Assembly (NCBI GenBank): GCA_030278955.1
Contig: JAOANR010000014.1
Location: forward strand, 33,059,453 to 33,123,452
Source of the DNA: Hygrophila difformis
Lineage: Eukaryota; Streptophyta; Magnoliopsida; Lamiales; Acanthaceae
Reading direction: 5' to 3'
DNA length: 64,000 nucleotides
Part shown: positions 35,160 to 46,978 of the stretch, piece after piece
Layout: each line of letters begins with the position of its first letter
How positions within the stretch are numbered: the stretch's first letter is position 1
Program-made: the position numbers and the translations under genes
The notes under the pieces: generated by a model
What the model was told of the DNA's origin: nothing
The model's input: only the letters and a program-made list of their open reading frames with translations
Databases searched by the model: none

Positions 35160-35769
35160 TTTCAAGCCGATTCCTTAGATAATAACTGAGGTTTGGCACA
35201 GTTCATAGTCGTGATGAATGAGTTCACTCCTCTTTGTAAGTGAATTGAAAAAGAGATTAATTTATTTAATTGTCCAGGTGTAGTTGGATGTCAATCTCAA
35301 TAATATAGATTTTTCCGGTTGTTTTGCACTCTTCCATTGTGCAAAATATTCTGTATGTTTTATGCTTTGGTTATAACTTGCTGATATGCAGGCCAAAACA
35401 TAATTGCTTCGTATGTGGTTTGTTTTCAACTTTTCCCTTTGACTCCACAAGCACAAAAATTGAGAATGTTGTAGTATAGATTTATGTTGTAATTGTATAG
35501 CTTTGATTTCTAGAATTGCATTTTGCTGTAGTGCTTAATTTTGCCTAGAAATAAATTATGGATACTGCTTCAGCTTGTCGATGCATCTCTTGCCATCACA
35601 ATGGATTTTAGTGTCTGTGGATACACACAAATCTGTCTTTATCATATCCTACATAAACCAACAATGATAGTATGTTATGTATTGAGAAAAGACTAATGTG
35701 GTTAGTTTCTTTTAATTAATTAGACTTGCCTTCTTTTCTCACTTGAGTTGTTTTTTCTTACTGAAATAG

Positions 35770-36254
35770 GTTGATATACCGCCTGGATGTTGTACATTTG
35801 ACATATGAATTATGGAATAATGTGGTTAGTACTTATATTTTTCTTTTCCTTTTATTTCTGTTGGATCAAGGCACTTCCAATTTTGTGTCCGGGCGAATGA
35901 TTATCATTCATGCATTCGAACGTTTTCAATTCTTTTAGCTCTGTTAACGTTTTTATATTGCCTCACATGTTTAAAACTGGGTAATATTGGCAAATTGTCC
36001 CCAGTTTTGGTGGACGTATTAGTATTACTGTGGCGGTTTAGCATGAGATAAACTTGATGCTTTGGAGTCTTTAGGGAACATATTTGCTCTTTAGTATTGA
36101 GCTTCTCATTTCCATGCTTGCAGGATGAAAATTTGGTTTCCAAAAGATGATGACTGACAATGGTTTAGTTTTTCAGGTATCATATATCATAAATGAGAAC
36201 AAATATGGCCACACTCCAAATCCAGATGTCCTGTGCAATACAAGAATAAATTTC
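35770..36254 (+). pseudogene. Captured fragment of tRNA 2-thiouridylase (MnmA type), two exons
   Basis: The enzyme thiolates wobble uridine in organellar or bacterial-type tRNAs. Exon a (35770-35824) follows TAG and ends before GT; it reads like VDIP, then, after a one-base insertion near 35781, DVVHLTYELWNNV. Exon b (36177-36254) follows TTTTTCAG and reads VSYIINENK, then GHTPNPDVLCNTRINF, containing the hallmark NPDVLCN with the catalytic-site cysteine. The intron between them is kept with its splice signals. The ATP-binding loop and the remainder are missing, so it is a captured remnant. Confidence 0.82.
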
Positions 36255-36689
36255 AGTCTGGTTTATTCTCCTAGCTCAGTAGCACACAGTATTTAATTTA
36301 CAGAGCAGAGATTGGTTTTTATATTGCAAGTGCTTTTATGGATGCCATAAGCAACTCGAATATAGGAAGGGATTGAATAAGTAGGGAACCTGTCTCGTAC
36401 CTTCCCATTGTTTCAAGAAGTACAAAAATTCCCTACTTAAAATTCAAACACTGTCTCAACTTTGTTTTTCTTGCAAACCATGTTTCTCTTCTCTTTGCAT
36501 CATTGTTAAATACACTTCCTGATTACATACCACCATATAACATCATTCATAAATCACCAAATAATAAAAATACATTCAACACTAATAAAAACATTGCTCT
36601 GGAGCCAACAATATCATACACATCGCGAACAACGCTTTATAATGAAACACCGTTCCGCGCGGCATCGCGCGCGTCACCGCGAGTTCTAG

Positions 36690-37310
36690 TATGTATATAT
36701 ATATCAGCATTACGAACATTACACCTTCCGTTATTAACTCGCTTCAACGCCTCTAATTAATCTCTGCGATATACTCAATTCGATGTCTCGAATTGAATGT
36801 CATCGTAATTCCGTCAATTGCTACAACCGGATAAGTTACCAGCAGTACATCTTTAAGATTTAAAGATGTCTGAGATATTATTCTCCTGATGTTCTAATCA
36901 TCTGCTGACAATGGATCATCATCACATATCTGCATGGCATGGATGTGCATGTCCCGTTATTCAATACCTGCAATTACCTTAAAGACAGATCCCATACATT
37001 ATCACAATACAATAAGCTAAAAGAATTACCAAGCACGCAGTAGTAATAATAGAAATAATTATTCAGCAACTTCTAAACAAGTTGCTAACAGAATTAAAGA
37101 ATAGATCTCTTGGGATATCCTTGTTATTCGTCCATAGTTATCTTGCAAACCATGACTCGAATCCACAAGGTGCGCAACATATAAACAGGATACCACGGCA
37201 TAAGAATGAATCTAACTAGCATATGACAATGCAAACCTATCCTATATGCAATCCCCGCACACCTCACCACATGTTTTTATCAAGTTTTAAGCACATAATA
37301 GAGCAAGCCC
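36690..37310. other. Internal region of element C between Helitron and primer site
   Basis: This is the leader side of element C on the minus strand. Only short frames occur and no Gag is recognisable. Confidence 0.5.
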
Positions 37311-37322
37311 GCTCTGATACCA
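37311..37322 (-). other. Primer-binding site of element C (initiator tRNA-Met type)
   Basis: The minus strand reads TGGTATCAGAGC two bases from the LTR edge, the same site type as in element B. Confidence 0.9.
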
Positions 37323-37324
37323 AC

Positions 37325-40300
37325 TATAACGCCCCGAAAATTTAAAACCATTTTCGTGACGCCACCGCCGTATTAACTATTCTAAACTGTTGATCACTCA
37401 GCTTAGATAGTCAATACGAAGCGAGGTATAAATACAAACCTGTATCACACTCAAATAAATGCCAACAAAAGCAGTATATAATCCCAGGAACAATACATGG
37501 CATATCCAGGCGACAAGCCCTGAAATAATATAGTAACATGGCCGCACATCCAATACCGGAAATAACCAATGAATAAATCATATGTGACACACCAATCACT
37601 TTTAAGGAATAACAAATATTCTCATCAAAGATCAGGCAAGAGCATATAATATTTATTCTAACAATAAATATAATGGATGCAGCCTAGCTAGTTCGCTCAA
37701 CCCGTACCCCAACATCATGTTCTGCGCCATCCGTAGGAAGATCTATAAAATAGACAACAGCAACAAGGTGTCAGTACAACGTACTGGCAAGGAATAGATA
37801 TAGCTGGGGAAACGGGGCACAATAATGATAACACTATACTATATAAATAATAATAACAATAATAATAACAATAATGATAACAATAATTAAGGACATAAAA
37901 TAAATACAGAAAGTAAACATCACACCGTCCCATACCGGTGCTTCAACCACTGCAGATAAAATGAATGATGGATGATGAGATGATATGTTATGACCTAAGA
38001 TGTCTATCTACCCTAAATGCAACACATAAGCATGTCTAGCGCGCACCTAGGTACCATGGTCGGTATTCCCTCCCATATAAGGGTCCACTCCCCTTAATGG
38101 TCGAGAGATATACCCACAGTGCCCCCGCCGCGGACACTAACAGCTGAGATCGTGGCTTACGGCAAGCGGGTCAGGCTAAGGGTCATGAGCCCTTTCTAGC
38201 CAAATACAGACTAGGATATAAATCCTTTTCAGTCTCAATGCCCCGGGAAAGATACCACTATGCCCAATCGGATACCGACTCGTAAGCATAGGGTATCCTA
38301 CCCGCGTAGCATAATTCAATGCCCAGGGAAAGATACTACTATGCCCAATCGGATACCGACTCGTAAGCATAGCGTATCCTACCCTCGTAGCATAATTTTT
38401 GATTCACCAACATATCATCACAGATATTCAGATTCAATTCAATCACATGTCCATACGTAAACCAACGCATCAGGACATAATAAACAACTCATTGCGAGTT
38501 AAGTGTAATCAGGGGTGTGCCAAGTCCCACATATCGGCACTCAACTCATAACATCAAAATAGAAGCAACGCAAGATTCCATCCTAAACTAAGGCATGGTA
38601 GATCTTCTCTAATTGCAAACTAAGTTCCAGGTTATGAGCATAATAATTAGTTAGATATTCGCAAGCAGTTCTAGCCTAATTCTAAGGCATCCTCATTATA
38701 CGCAGGAAATCCGTACACACGAGAGTTTCCAATACTAAGGCAACATAGACTATACTAGTCTATTCCTAAACCCCTATCTAATTTGCGATTCTAAACCTTG
38801 CCTTGATAATTCTTCAAAGTTTCTGTTTTGAACATCTTCAATCTCCAATGGCTTCACGGTTGTTCCCTATACAAAATATAATCATAAGAATTAAAATAAT
38901 TTAATAATACCAATTCCATCATCTCCTCTTATCTCCAACACCAACAACCACCTTCAATCCCCTTTTCATAATCCCTCCAAATCAACCACCCAACACTTCC
39001 AATTCTATGTTTATCAACATAGAATTAGGTAACTCCAAAATAATTCAACAAAGCCAAATAATAAAGACTAAACCAATACCCAACATAATATTCTAAAATT
39101 TAAGTATTCAAGTATTCCCACATTAAAATACTAACAAGGTATACCAATTAATTAAACTACCACCTACAAATTAGATCAACAGGTAATCAAAACAACTATA
39201 CACCAATTTAATCCATTATGACTCGATCTGCTAGAAACCCAACATTTAGTACATCCAATTATTTAACATCAACTCAAATATCTCAAGATTACCAGAATAT
39301 ACCCAAGGGATCATATTCTCCAACTTTAATCTACAATTCCTCAACAAGTAGTCAACCAACGCATTCAACAATTTCATTACAACTCACAAATCCCCATTCT
39401 TCTAATTTAATCAACAATCCAACCAAATTCCAAATTTAATACCAATATCTACAATCCTCATTCACTGTCATAATTTAATTCACAAATCAACAACAATATT
39501 ACGAAACTCCCAAATTCACAATCTATCACAAATCTCAATTTAACCATTACACATCTTCTCTAACCAAAACCAAGAAGTAATCAAGAAGAAAATTGAACAA
39601 CTCATCAACATCACCACTGCCCAACCTCCACTCAAACCACCACCATCACGCCGCCGGCGACTGGCCGGCGGCCGTCCCAGCAGCAGCGGCGGCAAAGCCG
39701 CTGCCCTGCCACCACAGCGCGCGGAGGCGCGCTGTCTTCCCAACAGCGGCAGCTCGCATCCGGCGAGTTGCACCCGGCATCGTGGCCTCACCTCCGGCCA
39801 CACCTCCTCCCAGCGCCGCCCCCAGCCACCGGCGACAGGCCGGCGGCCGCCACAGCGGCAGCGGCGGCGAAGCGCCGCTGCACAGCAGCGCGCTGATGCG
39901 CGCTGCTCTCCCGAGCAGCAGCTCGCCATCCGGCGAGCTCCACCTTCTCGCCTCCTCCCTCCGACGCATAAACCACCGGCGCCGCCTCCATCTCTCCTCC
40001 CTCGCCGCGGCAGCGCCACCGCAGCGCCCAACCTCCGGTGGAGAAAGAAATGAACGGAAAAATGGAGAAGAGGGGAAAAGAAATGCAATTACCTTACCAA
40101 GAGTTCATCCCCGCCTTGAAGCTTCCATCCATGGCTACTCTTCTTCTCCCAATCGCGATTTGCCTCCCAAGAAAGAATCCCCAATTTTGCTCTCCAAGTG
40201 GTGACGGGAAAAAGCAATTGGAGAATGAAAATGAGATCCCCAATTTTTCTCTTGTGGGTGACGGGAAAAAGTGGAAGAAGAATGCCCAATTCTCAATTAG

Positions 40301-40538
40301 TTTTGCCTATTTAAAGTCAAGGGACTTGTTGGCAATTCCCTTGTTTTCATTTTGGCCCCAACTCTTCTTAATAATCATAAACATCCCTTGTTAACTCCAA
40401 CTTGGTTTGGACCACCAATACTTCTCCATTGGGCTTGAAATAAGTATACACTCACTTTATTTAATTATTTATGCCCATTTGACTAATTAATCATAATTAA
40501 ATTAATTTAATCATGAATTAATTATTCGGGATGTTACA
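37325..40538 (-). repeat. Element C 5' LTR (3214 bp)
   Basis: It matches 23606-26785 throughout. Its left edge reads TATAACGCCCC instead of TGTAACGCCCC, so the terminal CA on the minus strand has become TA. The extra 34 bases lie at about 39868-39901 inside the GC-rich island, where they lengthen overlapping frames of 182 and 203 codons. Confidence 0.95.
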
Positions 40539-40543
40539 CTTAC
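40539..40543. repeat. Target-site duplication of element C, right copy
   Basis: The sequence cttac matches 23601-23605 exactly. Confidence 0.95.
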
Positions 40544-42077
40544 AAGCTCGACTACGTGTAATAGGTCCAATTGGCATCACCGTCGGCTCTTTGGCACTCT
40601 TGTCCTTGATCTCTTCTTGGCCTTCTTGCTCCACTTCCTTCACAACCATCTCCTCATCACCTACATCAAATGGAGACAAATCAGCAACATTAAAGGTTGC
40701 ATGAATACCATACTCACCGGGTAGGCCGAGACGATAGGCATTGTCATTAATTCTCTCCAACACTTGAAATGGGCCATCTCCTCTTGGTTGGAGCTTGGAT
40801 TTCCTTTGACTTGGGAACCTCTCCTTACGAAGGTGCAACCATACCCATTCTCCAGGTTGGAACACCATATGCTTCCTCCCTTGATTCTTTTGCCTCTCAT
40901 ACACCTGGGCCATCTTCTCCAAATGAGCTTTAACCTCCAAATGCATCTTTTTCACCTTGTCAGCTTGATCCCTAAAATTCATGTTAGAATGCTCATTGCG
41001 AGGCAATGGCAACAAGTCAGTGGGGGACTGGGGATTATAACCATACACAATCTCAAATGGAGACATATTAGTAGAATGATATATACTACGGTTATATGCA
41101 AACTCTATGTGTGGAATGCAATCCTCCCAAGCATGCAAATTCTTCTTCAACATGGTTCTCAATAAAGTTCCAAGTGTTCTATTCACAACCTCAGTTTGTC
41201 CATCCGTTTGAGGATGACATGAAGTTGAAAACATCAATTTGGTCCCAAATTTAGACCAAAAGGATCTCCAAAAATGGCTCAAGAATTTAGTATCCCTATC
41301 AGAAACAATTATACTAGGAATGCCATGCAATTTCACCACCTCACTAAAGAATAAGTTAGCTACATGCACAGCATCAGTGGTCTTAGTACAAGGTATGAAA
41401 CGTGCCATTTTGCTAAAACGGTCTACAGCCACAAAAATAGAGTCCTTACCTCTCCTTGTCTTGGGAAGTCCCACTACAAAATCCATGGAAAGGTCCTTCC
41501 ATGGGCTTTCGGGCACCGGTAGTGGAGTGTACAACCCATGAGACTTTAAGGTAGCTTTGGCTCTCTTGCACACCAAGCACCTTCCAATATGCTTCTCAAC
41601 ACCTTTGCGCATTCCAGGCCAATAGAACTTTTCTTGCAAAGCACCTAAAGTTTTGGTGACACCAAAGTGTCCCGCTAAACCCCGTTCATGAAGTTCCATT
41701 AGTAATAAATCACGCATAGAACCACAAGGAATGCACAATTTGTCACTCTTGAACAAAAAGCCATCATGCAAGTAAAAATCTTTGAAACCATGCTTTAGAC
41801 AATTTTCATACACTTCCTTAAAATCCTTATCATCCACATAAAGAGATTTGATATGAGAAAATCCTAACACTTGAGAATTTAACATGGTAAGCAAATAATA
41901 TCTCCTAGACAATGCATCAGCTACCACATTCTCTTTCCCTCTTTTGTACTTAATGATGTATGGAAAAATTTCAACAAAAGAACTCCATTTAATATGTCTC
42001 TTACTAATGTTATTTTGACCTTTCATGAACTTAAGAGACTCATGATCCGTATGGATAATGAATTCTTTAGGCCTCAA
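40544..42077 (-). pseudogene. Element B RNase H end and integrase
   Basis: The 519-codon frame starts in the RNase H domain (FIIHTDHESLKF, then VADALSRR). Integrase follows: the zinc domain with HERGLAGHFGVTKT and CLVCKRAKA, then DFVVGLPKT, VSDRDTKF and GQTEVVNRTLG, which supply the D, D and E of the catalytic triad. Next comes the C-terminal part with WVWLHLRKERF and the end ITRSRA. All triad residues are present. Element C breaks the frame after this point. The frame is open across all of this part, so the damage lies elsewhere in the element. A TGA at about 42087 separates it from the RT. Confidence 0.92.
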
Positions 42078-42086
42078 ATAATGTTG

Positions 42087-43151
42087 TCAAGTATGTAAAG
42101 CTCTTACCAAGGCATAGAATTCCTTATCATAGATCGGATAGCTCAAAGTAGCTCCTTGGAGTTTCTCACTAAAGTATGCAATAGGTCTTTTCCCTTGCAT
42201 CAACACAGCTTTAATTCCCACACCTGAGGCATCACATTCAATTTCAAAAACTAAGTTAAAATCAGGAAGTTTTAAGATAGGTGCATGTGTAAGAAGAAAC
42301 TTTAATTTATCAAATGCTTGTTGAGCCTTCTCACTCCACTCAAACTTTTCTTCCTTCTTGAGTAGGGCTGTCATAGGGGCTGCCACAGTGCTAAAATCCT
42401 TGATGAAACGTCGATAGAAGCCCGCTAATCCCAAGAAACTCCTCACTTCCTTGACCGTGGTGGGGGTCGGCCATTCTTGCACCGCTTTCACCTTGTCTTC
42501 ATCAACTTTAATCCCCTCACCTGTCACAATATATCCCAAAAACTTGCAAGATAATACACCAAAAGTGCATTTCTTTTCATTAGCAAACAATTTCTCATGC
42601 CTCAAAACTTCAAGAATAGTGGACAAATGATGTGCATGCTCTTCCATGTTTTTGCTATACATAAGAATATCATCAAAGTATACCACAACAAATTTACCAA
42701 TGTAAGACCTAAGAATATAGTTCATCAACCTCATAAACGTGCTAGGTGCATTTGTAAGCCCAAAAGGCATCACTACCCACTCATACAACCCGAGCTTAGT
42801 TTTAAAGGCCGTTTTCCACTCGTCCCCTTCTCTCATCCTAATTTGATGATAGCCACTACGAAGATCTATCTTAGAAAAGATTTGAGCTCCATGTAGTTCA
42901 TCTAACATATCATCTAACCTAGGAATGGGGTGACAATATTTGACAGTTATGGCATTAATGACCCTACAATCTACACACATCCTCCAACCACCATCCTTCT
43001 TATGAACAAGTAAAACAGGAAACAAGGGCTTAAGGATTCTCTTACAAAACCTTTGGAGAGCCTTCCACTTGCCTTTGTATCTCCTTAGTCTCCTCGGGGT
43101 TGGCTCGATAGGCAGGCCGGTTGGGCAATGGTGCTCTCGGAATGAGGTCAA
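42087..43151 (-). pseudogene. Element B reverse transcriptase and RNase H start
   Basis: The frame carries RT motifs in order: [16 protein letters not shown], then [42 protein letters not shown], and [12 protein letters not shown] with the catalytic DD at 42669-42674. [19 protein letters not shown] and the start of RNase H ([13 protein letters not shown]) follow. It ends at a TGA that replaces what is normally a tryptophan codon, and the same frame goes on at 42077. Its own first 30 or so residues are out of the family pattern because of a frameshift near 43060. Confidence 0.92.
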
Positions 43152-43740
43152 TTTGGTGCTCTATCCCCCGAATGGGTGGTAAGCCTCCAGGTACTTCATC
43201 AGGGAAGACATCCTTGTAAACCTGCAAAACAGACACCAACTCGCCAGGAAGATCAAATGCAGTATCAACATTTGGGCAAAAATAAGGAGTAAGTAATAAG
43301 CAAACATGTCCCTCTTCCTCTCCAACACTCATTCTTTTCACTTCTTTCATGCTTACAAATAAGCCCTCTTTCCTAACCTCACTCACCTCACCTTTTGATC
43401 CTCTCACATTTTTATTCTCAACTTTTTTGTTCTTTTCCTTCCTCTCATTTTTGTTTCCCACATCATTCTTTTCACACTCATTTTTCTTCTCAAGCTCACA
43501 TTTCTTTTGTTTTTCCCTCATCTCACTCACATATTGCCTATGTAGAAAGGCTTGGTCCTCCTCAACTGCTTTCACTGACAAAGCTTTGATCACCACATCC
43601 TTTCATCCTTCTTGATAGTGACCCGATTAGTAAATCCATCATAGACAATCCTTTGGTCATATTGCCATGGCCTTCCTAAAAGTATGTGGCAAGCTTGCAT
43701 AGGCACCACATCACAAGTGACTTTGTCCTAATATCCTCTC
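43042..43740 (-). pseudogene. Element B protease end and linker to RT
   Basis: Just after the TAG at about 43728, a short frame still reads CHILLGRPWQYD, the end of a plant Ty3/gypsy protease region. A shift near 43600 leads to the frame 43596-43042, which has a lysine- and glutamate-rich linker and then [19 protein letters not shown], the conserved lead-in to RT. A second shift near 43060 joins it to RT. Confidence 0.8.
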
Positions 43741-45250
43741 ATCTTGATTGGAAAGGTAGCTTGCTTCCTAACTCTCATTTCTCCACTTTGGCTCAACCAT
43801 TGCAACTTGTATGGATGGGGATGTTGTGATGTCGGCAGCCCTAAGGACTTCACCATCATCTCACTAACAATGTTGGCACAACTCCCATTGTCAATGATGA
43901 CACTACAAATCTTGCCATTCACCTCACAACGGCAATGGAAGATGTTGTCTCTTTGCTCCCTCGAATCATCTTTGGCCATCCTTGTGCTCAAACTCCTCAA
44001 TGAAACACAATTGAGATTAGGGAAATCTCTATCTCCATTCTCACTGCTATCTTCCTCAACATCCTCTAGTACTTCCTTCGGTTCCTCCTTATCTTCTTTG
44101 TCCGACTCCGAATAGTACTCTCCCGAGATATCCACAATCATCACCCTCTTGTTAGGACACTTGTTAGCACAGTGGCCTCTTCCTTGGCATTTGAAACATC
44201 TAACATCTCGGTGTCTCTCAGCATTAGGCACTTGATTAGGTGTTTGCACACCTTTCCCTTTGTCATCACGCTTGTACTCTTGGCCTCTTCCTCTTTCATT
44301 CCCTACATGTAGCTTCTTGTACTCCACATAAGTCTTTTTATACTCAACTTGAGGTTTTTTAGCATTCGCATCTTTCGTATAATCCTTAGAATATGATTTA
44401 ACCATTTTGCCTCTTCTCTTGGCTTGGCCCTCCAACTCTATGGCCATGTGGTAGGCTTCACTCACTGTTTCCAAGTTATGAAGAGTCATAACATCGGAGT
44501 ATTCATAATGTAGGCCAGAAATGAACCTTGACACCGTGTCCTCTTCTTCTTCATCAATTTCGGCTCTAGTCATCAAAGTCTCCATCTCCTTGAAGTACTT
44601 ATCCACACTCATTTGGCCTTGAGTGAGTTGTTGCAACCTCTTGTAGCTAGTTCTCTTATATTGCTTTGGCACAAACCTCTCCTTCATTGCCATTTTCAAG
44701 CCATTCCAAGATACAATTCTCCCAATTGCTCCTCTCCTAGCCTTGAGCTCTCTATGTTGCCACCATTCTAAAGCATAGCCCATGAACTCCAAAACAATAC
44801 ATCTAACCTTTTCATTCTCCGGCATGGGTGTTTGCAAGAAAAACAACTCCATCTTCTTCTCCCAATTGAGATATACATCGGGGTCAATTGATCCGTCGAA
44901 AAGTGGGATGGTGACCCTGTAGTTGGAGTTGAAGTTGTTGTTGTTGTTCCTCCTTTGGGGACCTTGGCGGTTACCTCCTCGATAACCCCTCCCATCATAT
45001 GAGTCTTGCCCCTCCGACTTATCTCCCAAGCCATCAAACTCTTCTTCTTGTTCCTCATTCCTTTCCTCATAATCATCATATTCTCTTCTTTGTCTTGGAG
45101 GTCTCTCTCTCTTGTTTCCCGGACTCGACTATTCTCCTCTATAGTAGCTAGGCGGTTCCGGAAGCCTCCAATTACATCCATCACTTGAGCCAATTGGTGG
45201 CTCACATCCTCCAAGGTGATCTTCTTCCCTGCACTTGAATCCTCCGCCAT
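43728..45250 (-). pseudogene. Element B Gag and protease start
   Basis: Gag forms the particle shell and binds RNA. The likely start is MAEDSSAGKK at 45250, with a coiled segment after it (VSHQLAQVMDVIGGF). A one-base shift near 45090 moves to the frame 45029-43728: the Gag core (LNWEKKMELFFLQTP, LEWWQHRELKARRG), a zinc knuckle CFKCQGRGHCANKCP at about residues 277-291, an acidic stretch, then the protease active site as IIDNGSCANIV. The usual form is D-S/G-G or D-T-G, so the N in DNG is a departure. A TAG closes the frame within the protease. Confidence 0.9.
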
Positions 45251-46060
45251 AATACTCCAAATACCAAGTGAGATCGTCAACAAATCAAAAAAATATAAAA
45301 AGTAAGAAGTATGAAAAAGAGATGAGAAGATATTTGCCTAAACTATTCCTCACAACTCTCTTTTCTTCTCACACAACCCTCAAGTGTCCTCTCTAGTTGA
45401 TCACCCTCAACCCTTGAGTCGTTCACACCAAATTCACAAGATTCAAGCACACAATTGTCAAGCAAGGATGAGATGATGATTCACAAATGCATAACAAGTA
45501 GTTCCTAGGTAAGGCTAAACAAGAAAGGCTATCAAGGCTCAAATTGGTTTAAGGATGGATAATGTCAACCCCACAAAGAAAACAAGATCAATCAACAAAT
45601 GCTAAGGGAGTATTCAACTTTCTTTTTTTTTTCTCTTCTTTTTTTTTTGTAGAGCATGGCTTTTGTGCTCTAATGCCTTTTAACCGTTCGGTCTCACAAT
45701 ATTTAGGGGAATTCCACTATCAAAAAAAATTGTTGATGGAACTTCAACCCTTTGGCTCTTGATACATCATAGGAACCATGAGCCAACGGTTTTCATCCAC
45801 TTTTTTTTTTGTAACAATCTCTTTTTTTTTGTATCTTTCAATAACTCCCAATTCTATCAATCAACAATCAAGCTAATCAAAGCATATAAGCATCAAGCAT
45901 TCCATCTTGCCAAGAAAATCAACTTTGGCATTTCAACAAACACCTTGTGGGCAATATTTTTGGGTATTTTCTTGAAAATAGAATAAAGGGCAAAGGAATT
46001 CCACAATGCATCAACACCAAGAATAAACAACCTAATTAGGAGCTAAGAAGTCCTAATCAA
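45251..46060. other. Leader of element B between gag and primer site
   Basis: About 0.8 kb without a coding frame. It has long T tracts (45619-45648, 45800-45832), perhaps from poly(A) expansions on the sense strand. Nothing else is supported. Confidence 0.6.
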
Positions 46061-46072
46061 GCTCTGATACCA
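46061..46072 (-). other. Primer-binding site of element B (initiator tRNA-Met type)
   Basis: The minus strand reads TGGTATCAGAGC, the usual plant site matching the 3' end of initiator tRNA-Met. It lies 10 bases from the LTR edge. Confidence 0.9.
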
Positions 46073-46082
46073 AATTTAATTA

Positions 46083-46973
46083 TGATGTATGCAAGCAAGA
46101 AATTGGAAAAACAAGCAACAAAAGCAAAACAAAGGATAGGGCAAGTGTGATGTATGCAAGCAAGAAATTGGGAAAACAAGCAACAAAAGCAAAACAAAGG
46201 ATAGGGCAAGTGGGTTCAATGAAACAATGGGTTTTGATCAAGTAAACTTGATATGAGGATCAAGCTCCCAAGAACTAAACCTAAAATGCATCAATGAACA
46301 TACTTAACTCAATCAAAACTTGTAATCCAATTGAGTAAGATGAACCTAACACAAATTCAATGTGAATAGACCCGGTTTTGATGTGGAAATCAAGTAACCC
46401 TTGATCCCCAAGATGATCAACCTTTGATACCCTCAAAAGATGAACAAAAGAAAGATAAACTTTGATAGTTGAATGATAGTTGAATTACGTTTGATCCTTC
46501 TCCAATCCTAACATATAACCCTAGGAACAAGAAATGCAATTACCAAGAAATACTAAGGTAGAAATGGGATTTAAGCCTAACATAATGATCCCAAGATAAA
46601 TCTAGTGAATACCAATTGAAATTACATGGAACAAGTGGGGAAGGAAATGAAATAAGCTAAAATAGGGTAATGGGGGTCGGATCCCTCTTGTGCGTGCCCA
46701 CGCCCAAGGCCAAAAATGTTTTTGCCTCCTTTTTTCAATGCACCAACAAACCAGTCTAATTTCTCCTCTTGTGCGTGCCCACGACCAAGGCCAAAAATGT
46801 GTCTGCCTCCTTTCTTCAATGCACCAACAAAGGGGCGCCCAAGGTGATCTATCTTGCTTCGGTTTGGCTTCGTTTCGATCCTGGTGTTGGTTATTGCTTC
46901 ATGGGTGAGCTTGGCAATGATATAGCTCATGTAACCTTCACCCTCAAGCTTCTTCAATATGTTGGTCACACCA
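46083..46973 (-). repeat. Element B 5' LTR
   Basis: This is the second LTR, also 891 bp, with TG and CA ends. It shares the tandem 65-bp unit at its left end, so the duplication predates the insertion. The right end touches target copy cgaag at 46974-46978. Confidence 0.95.
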
Positions 46974-46978
46974 CGAAG

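Larger units (their letters stand above)
28999..36689 (+). mobile_element. Helitron, non-autonomous, carrying gene fragments
   Basis: The left end TCTCTAATATATATATGG follows an A at 28998. The right end is CTAG at 36686-36689, followed by T at 36690. About 13 bases upstream of CTAG lies a hairpin GCGCG-GCAT-CGCGC (36657-36670). Helitrons insert between A and T without target duplication and end this way. The 7691-bp body has no Rep/helicase frame but contains exon-like fragments of host genes in the plus orientation, introns included. It lies in the internal region of element C, whose sequence resumes at 36690. Confidence 0.82.
23606..40538 (-). mobile_element. Element C: large-LTR Ty3/gypsy (Tekay-like) without gag-pol, host of a Helitron
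   Basis: The 16933-bp element has LTRs of 3180 and 3214 bp, a 5-bp target duplication, a tRNA-Met type primer site at 37311-37322 and a polypurine tract at 26786-26800. On the minus strand the LTR starts TGTAACATCCCG, and the tract is preceded by a block reading CGAGGACGAATGATCCTAAG, typical of Tekay/Del chromoviruses. The internal part without the Helitron (26786-28998 plus 36690-37324, about 2.85 kb) shows no Gag, protease, RT or integrase. It therefore looks like a non-autonomous, LARD-type derivative that depends on a helper. LTR identity is high (about a dozen substitutions plus one 34-bp indel by my count), so it is young. Confidence 0.92.
21892..46973 (-). mobile_element. Element B: Ty3/gypsy LTR retrotransposon carrying element C
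   Basis: The target duplication cgaag is at 21887-21891 and 46974-46978. Two 891-bp LTRs (21892-22782 and 46083-46973) differ at about 17 positions by my count. On the minus strand the order is LTR, tRNA-Met type primer site, leader, gag, protease, RT, RNase H, integrase, a long unassigned pol tail, polypurine tract, LTR. Element C (23606-40538) sits in pol close to the integrase end; without it and one target copy the element is about 8.1 kb. It carries several frameshifts and stops. Its pol resembles chromovirus-group Ty3/gypsy, but no chromodomain was recognised. Confidence 0.95.

Noticed and set aside
39593..40204. A 203-codon plus-strand frame in the element C LTR as a gene
   Set aside because: It is low-complexity, has an equally long frame on the other strand, and breaks in the other LTR copy at the 34-bp indel.
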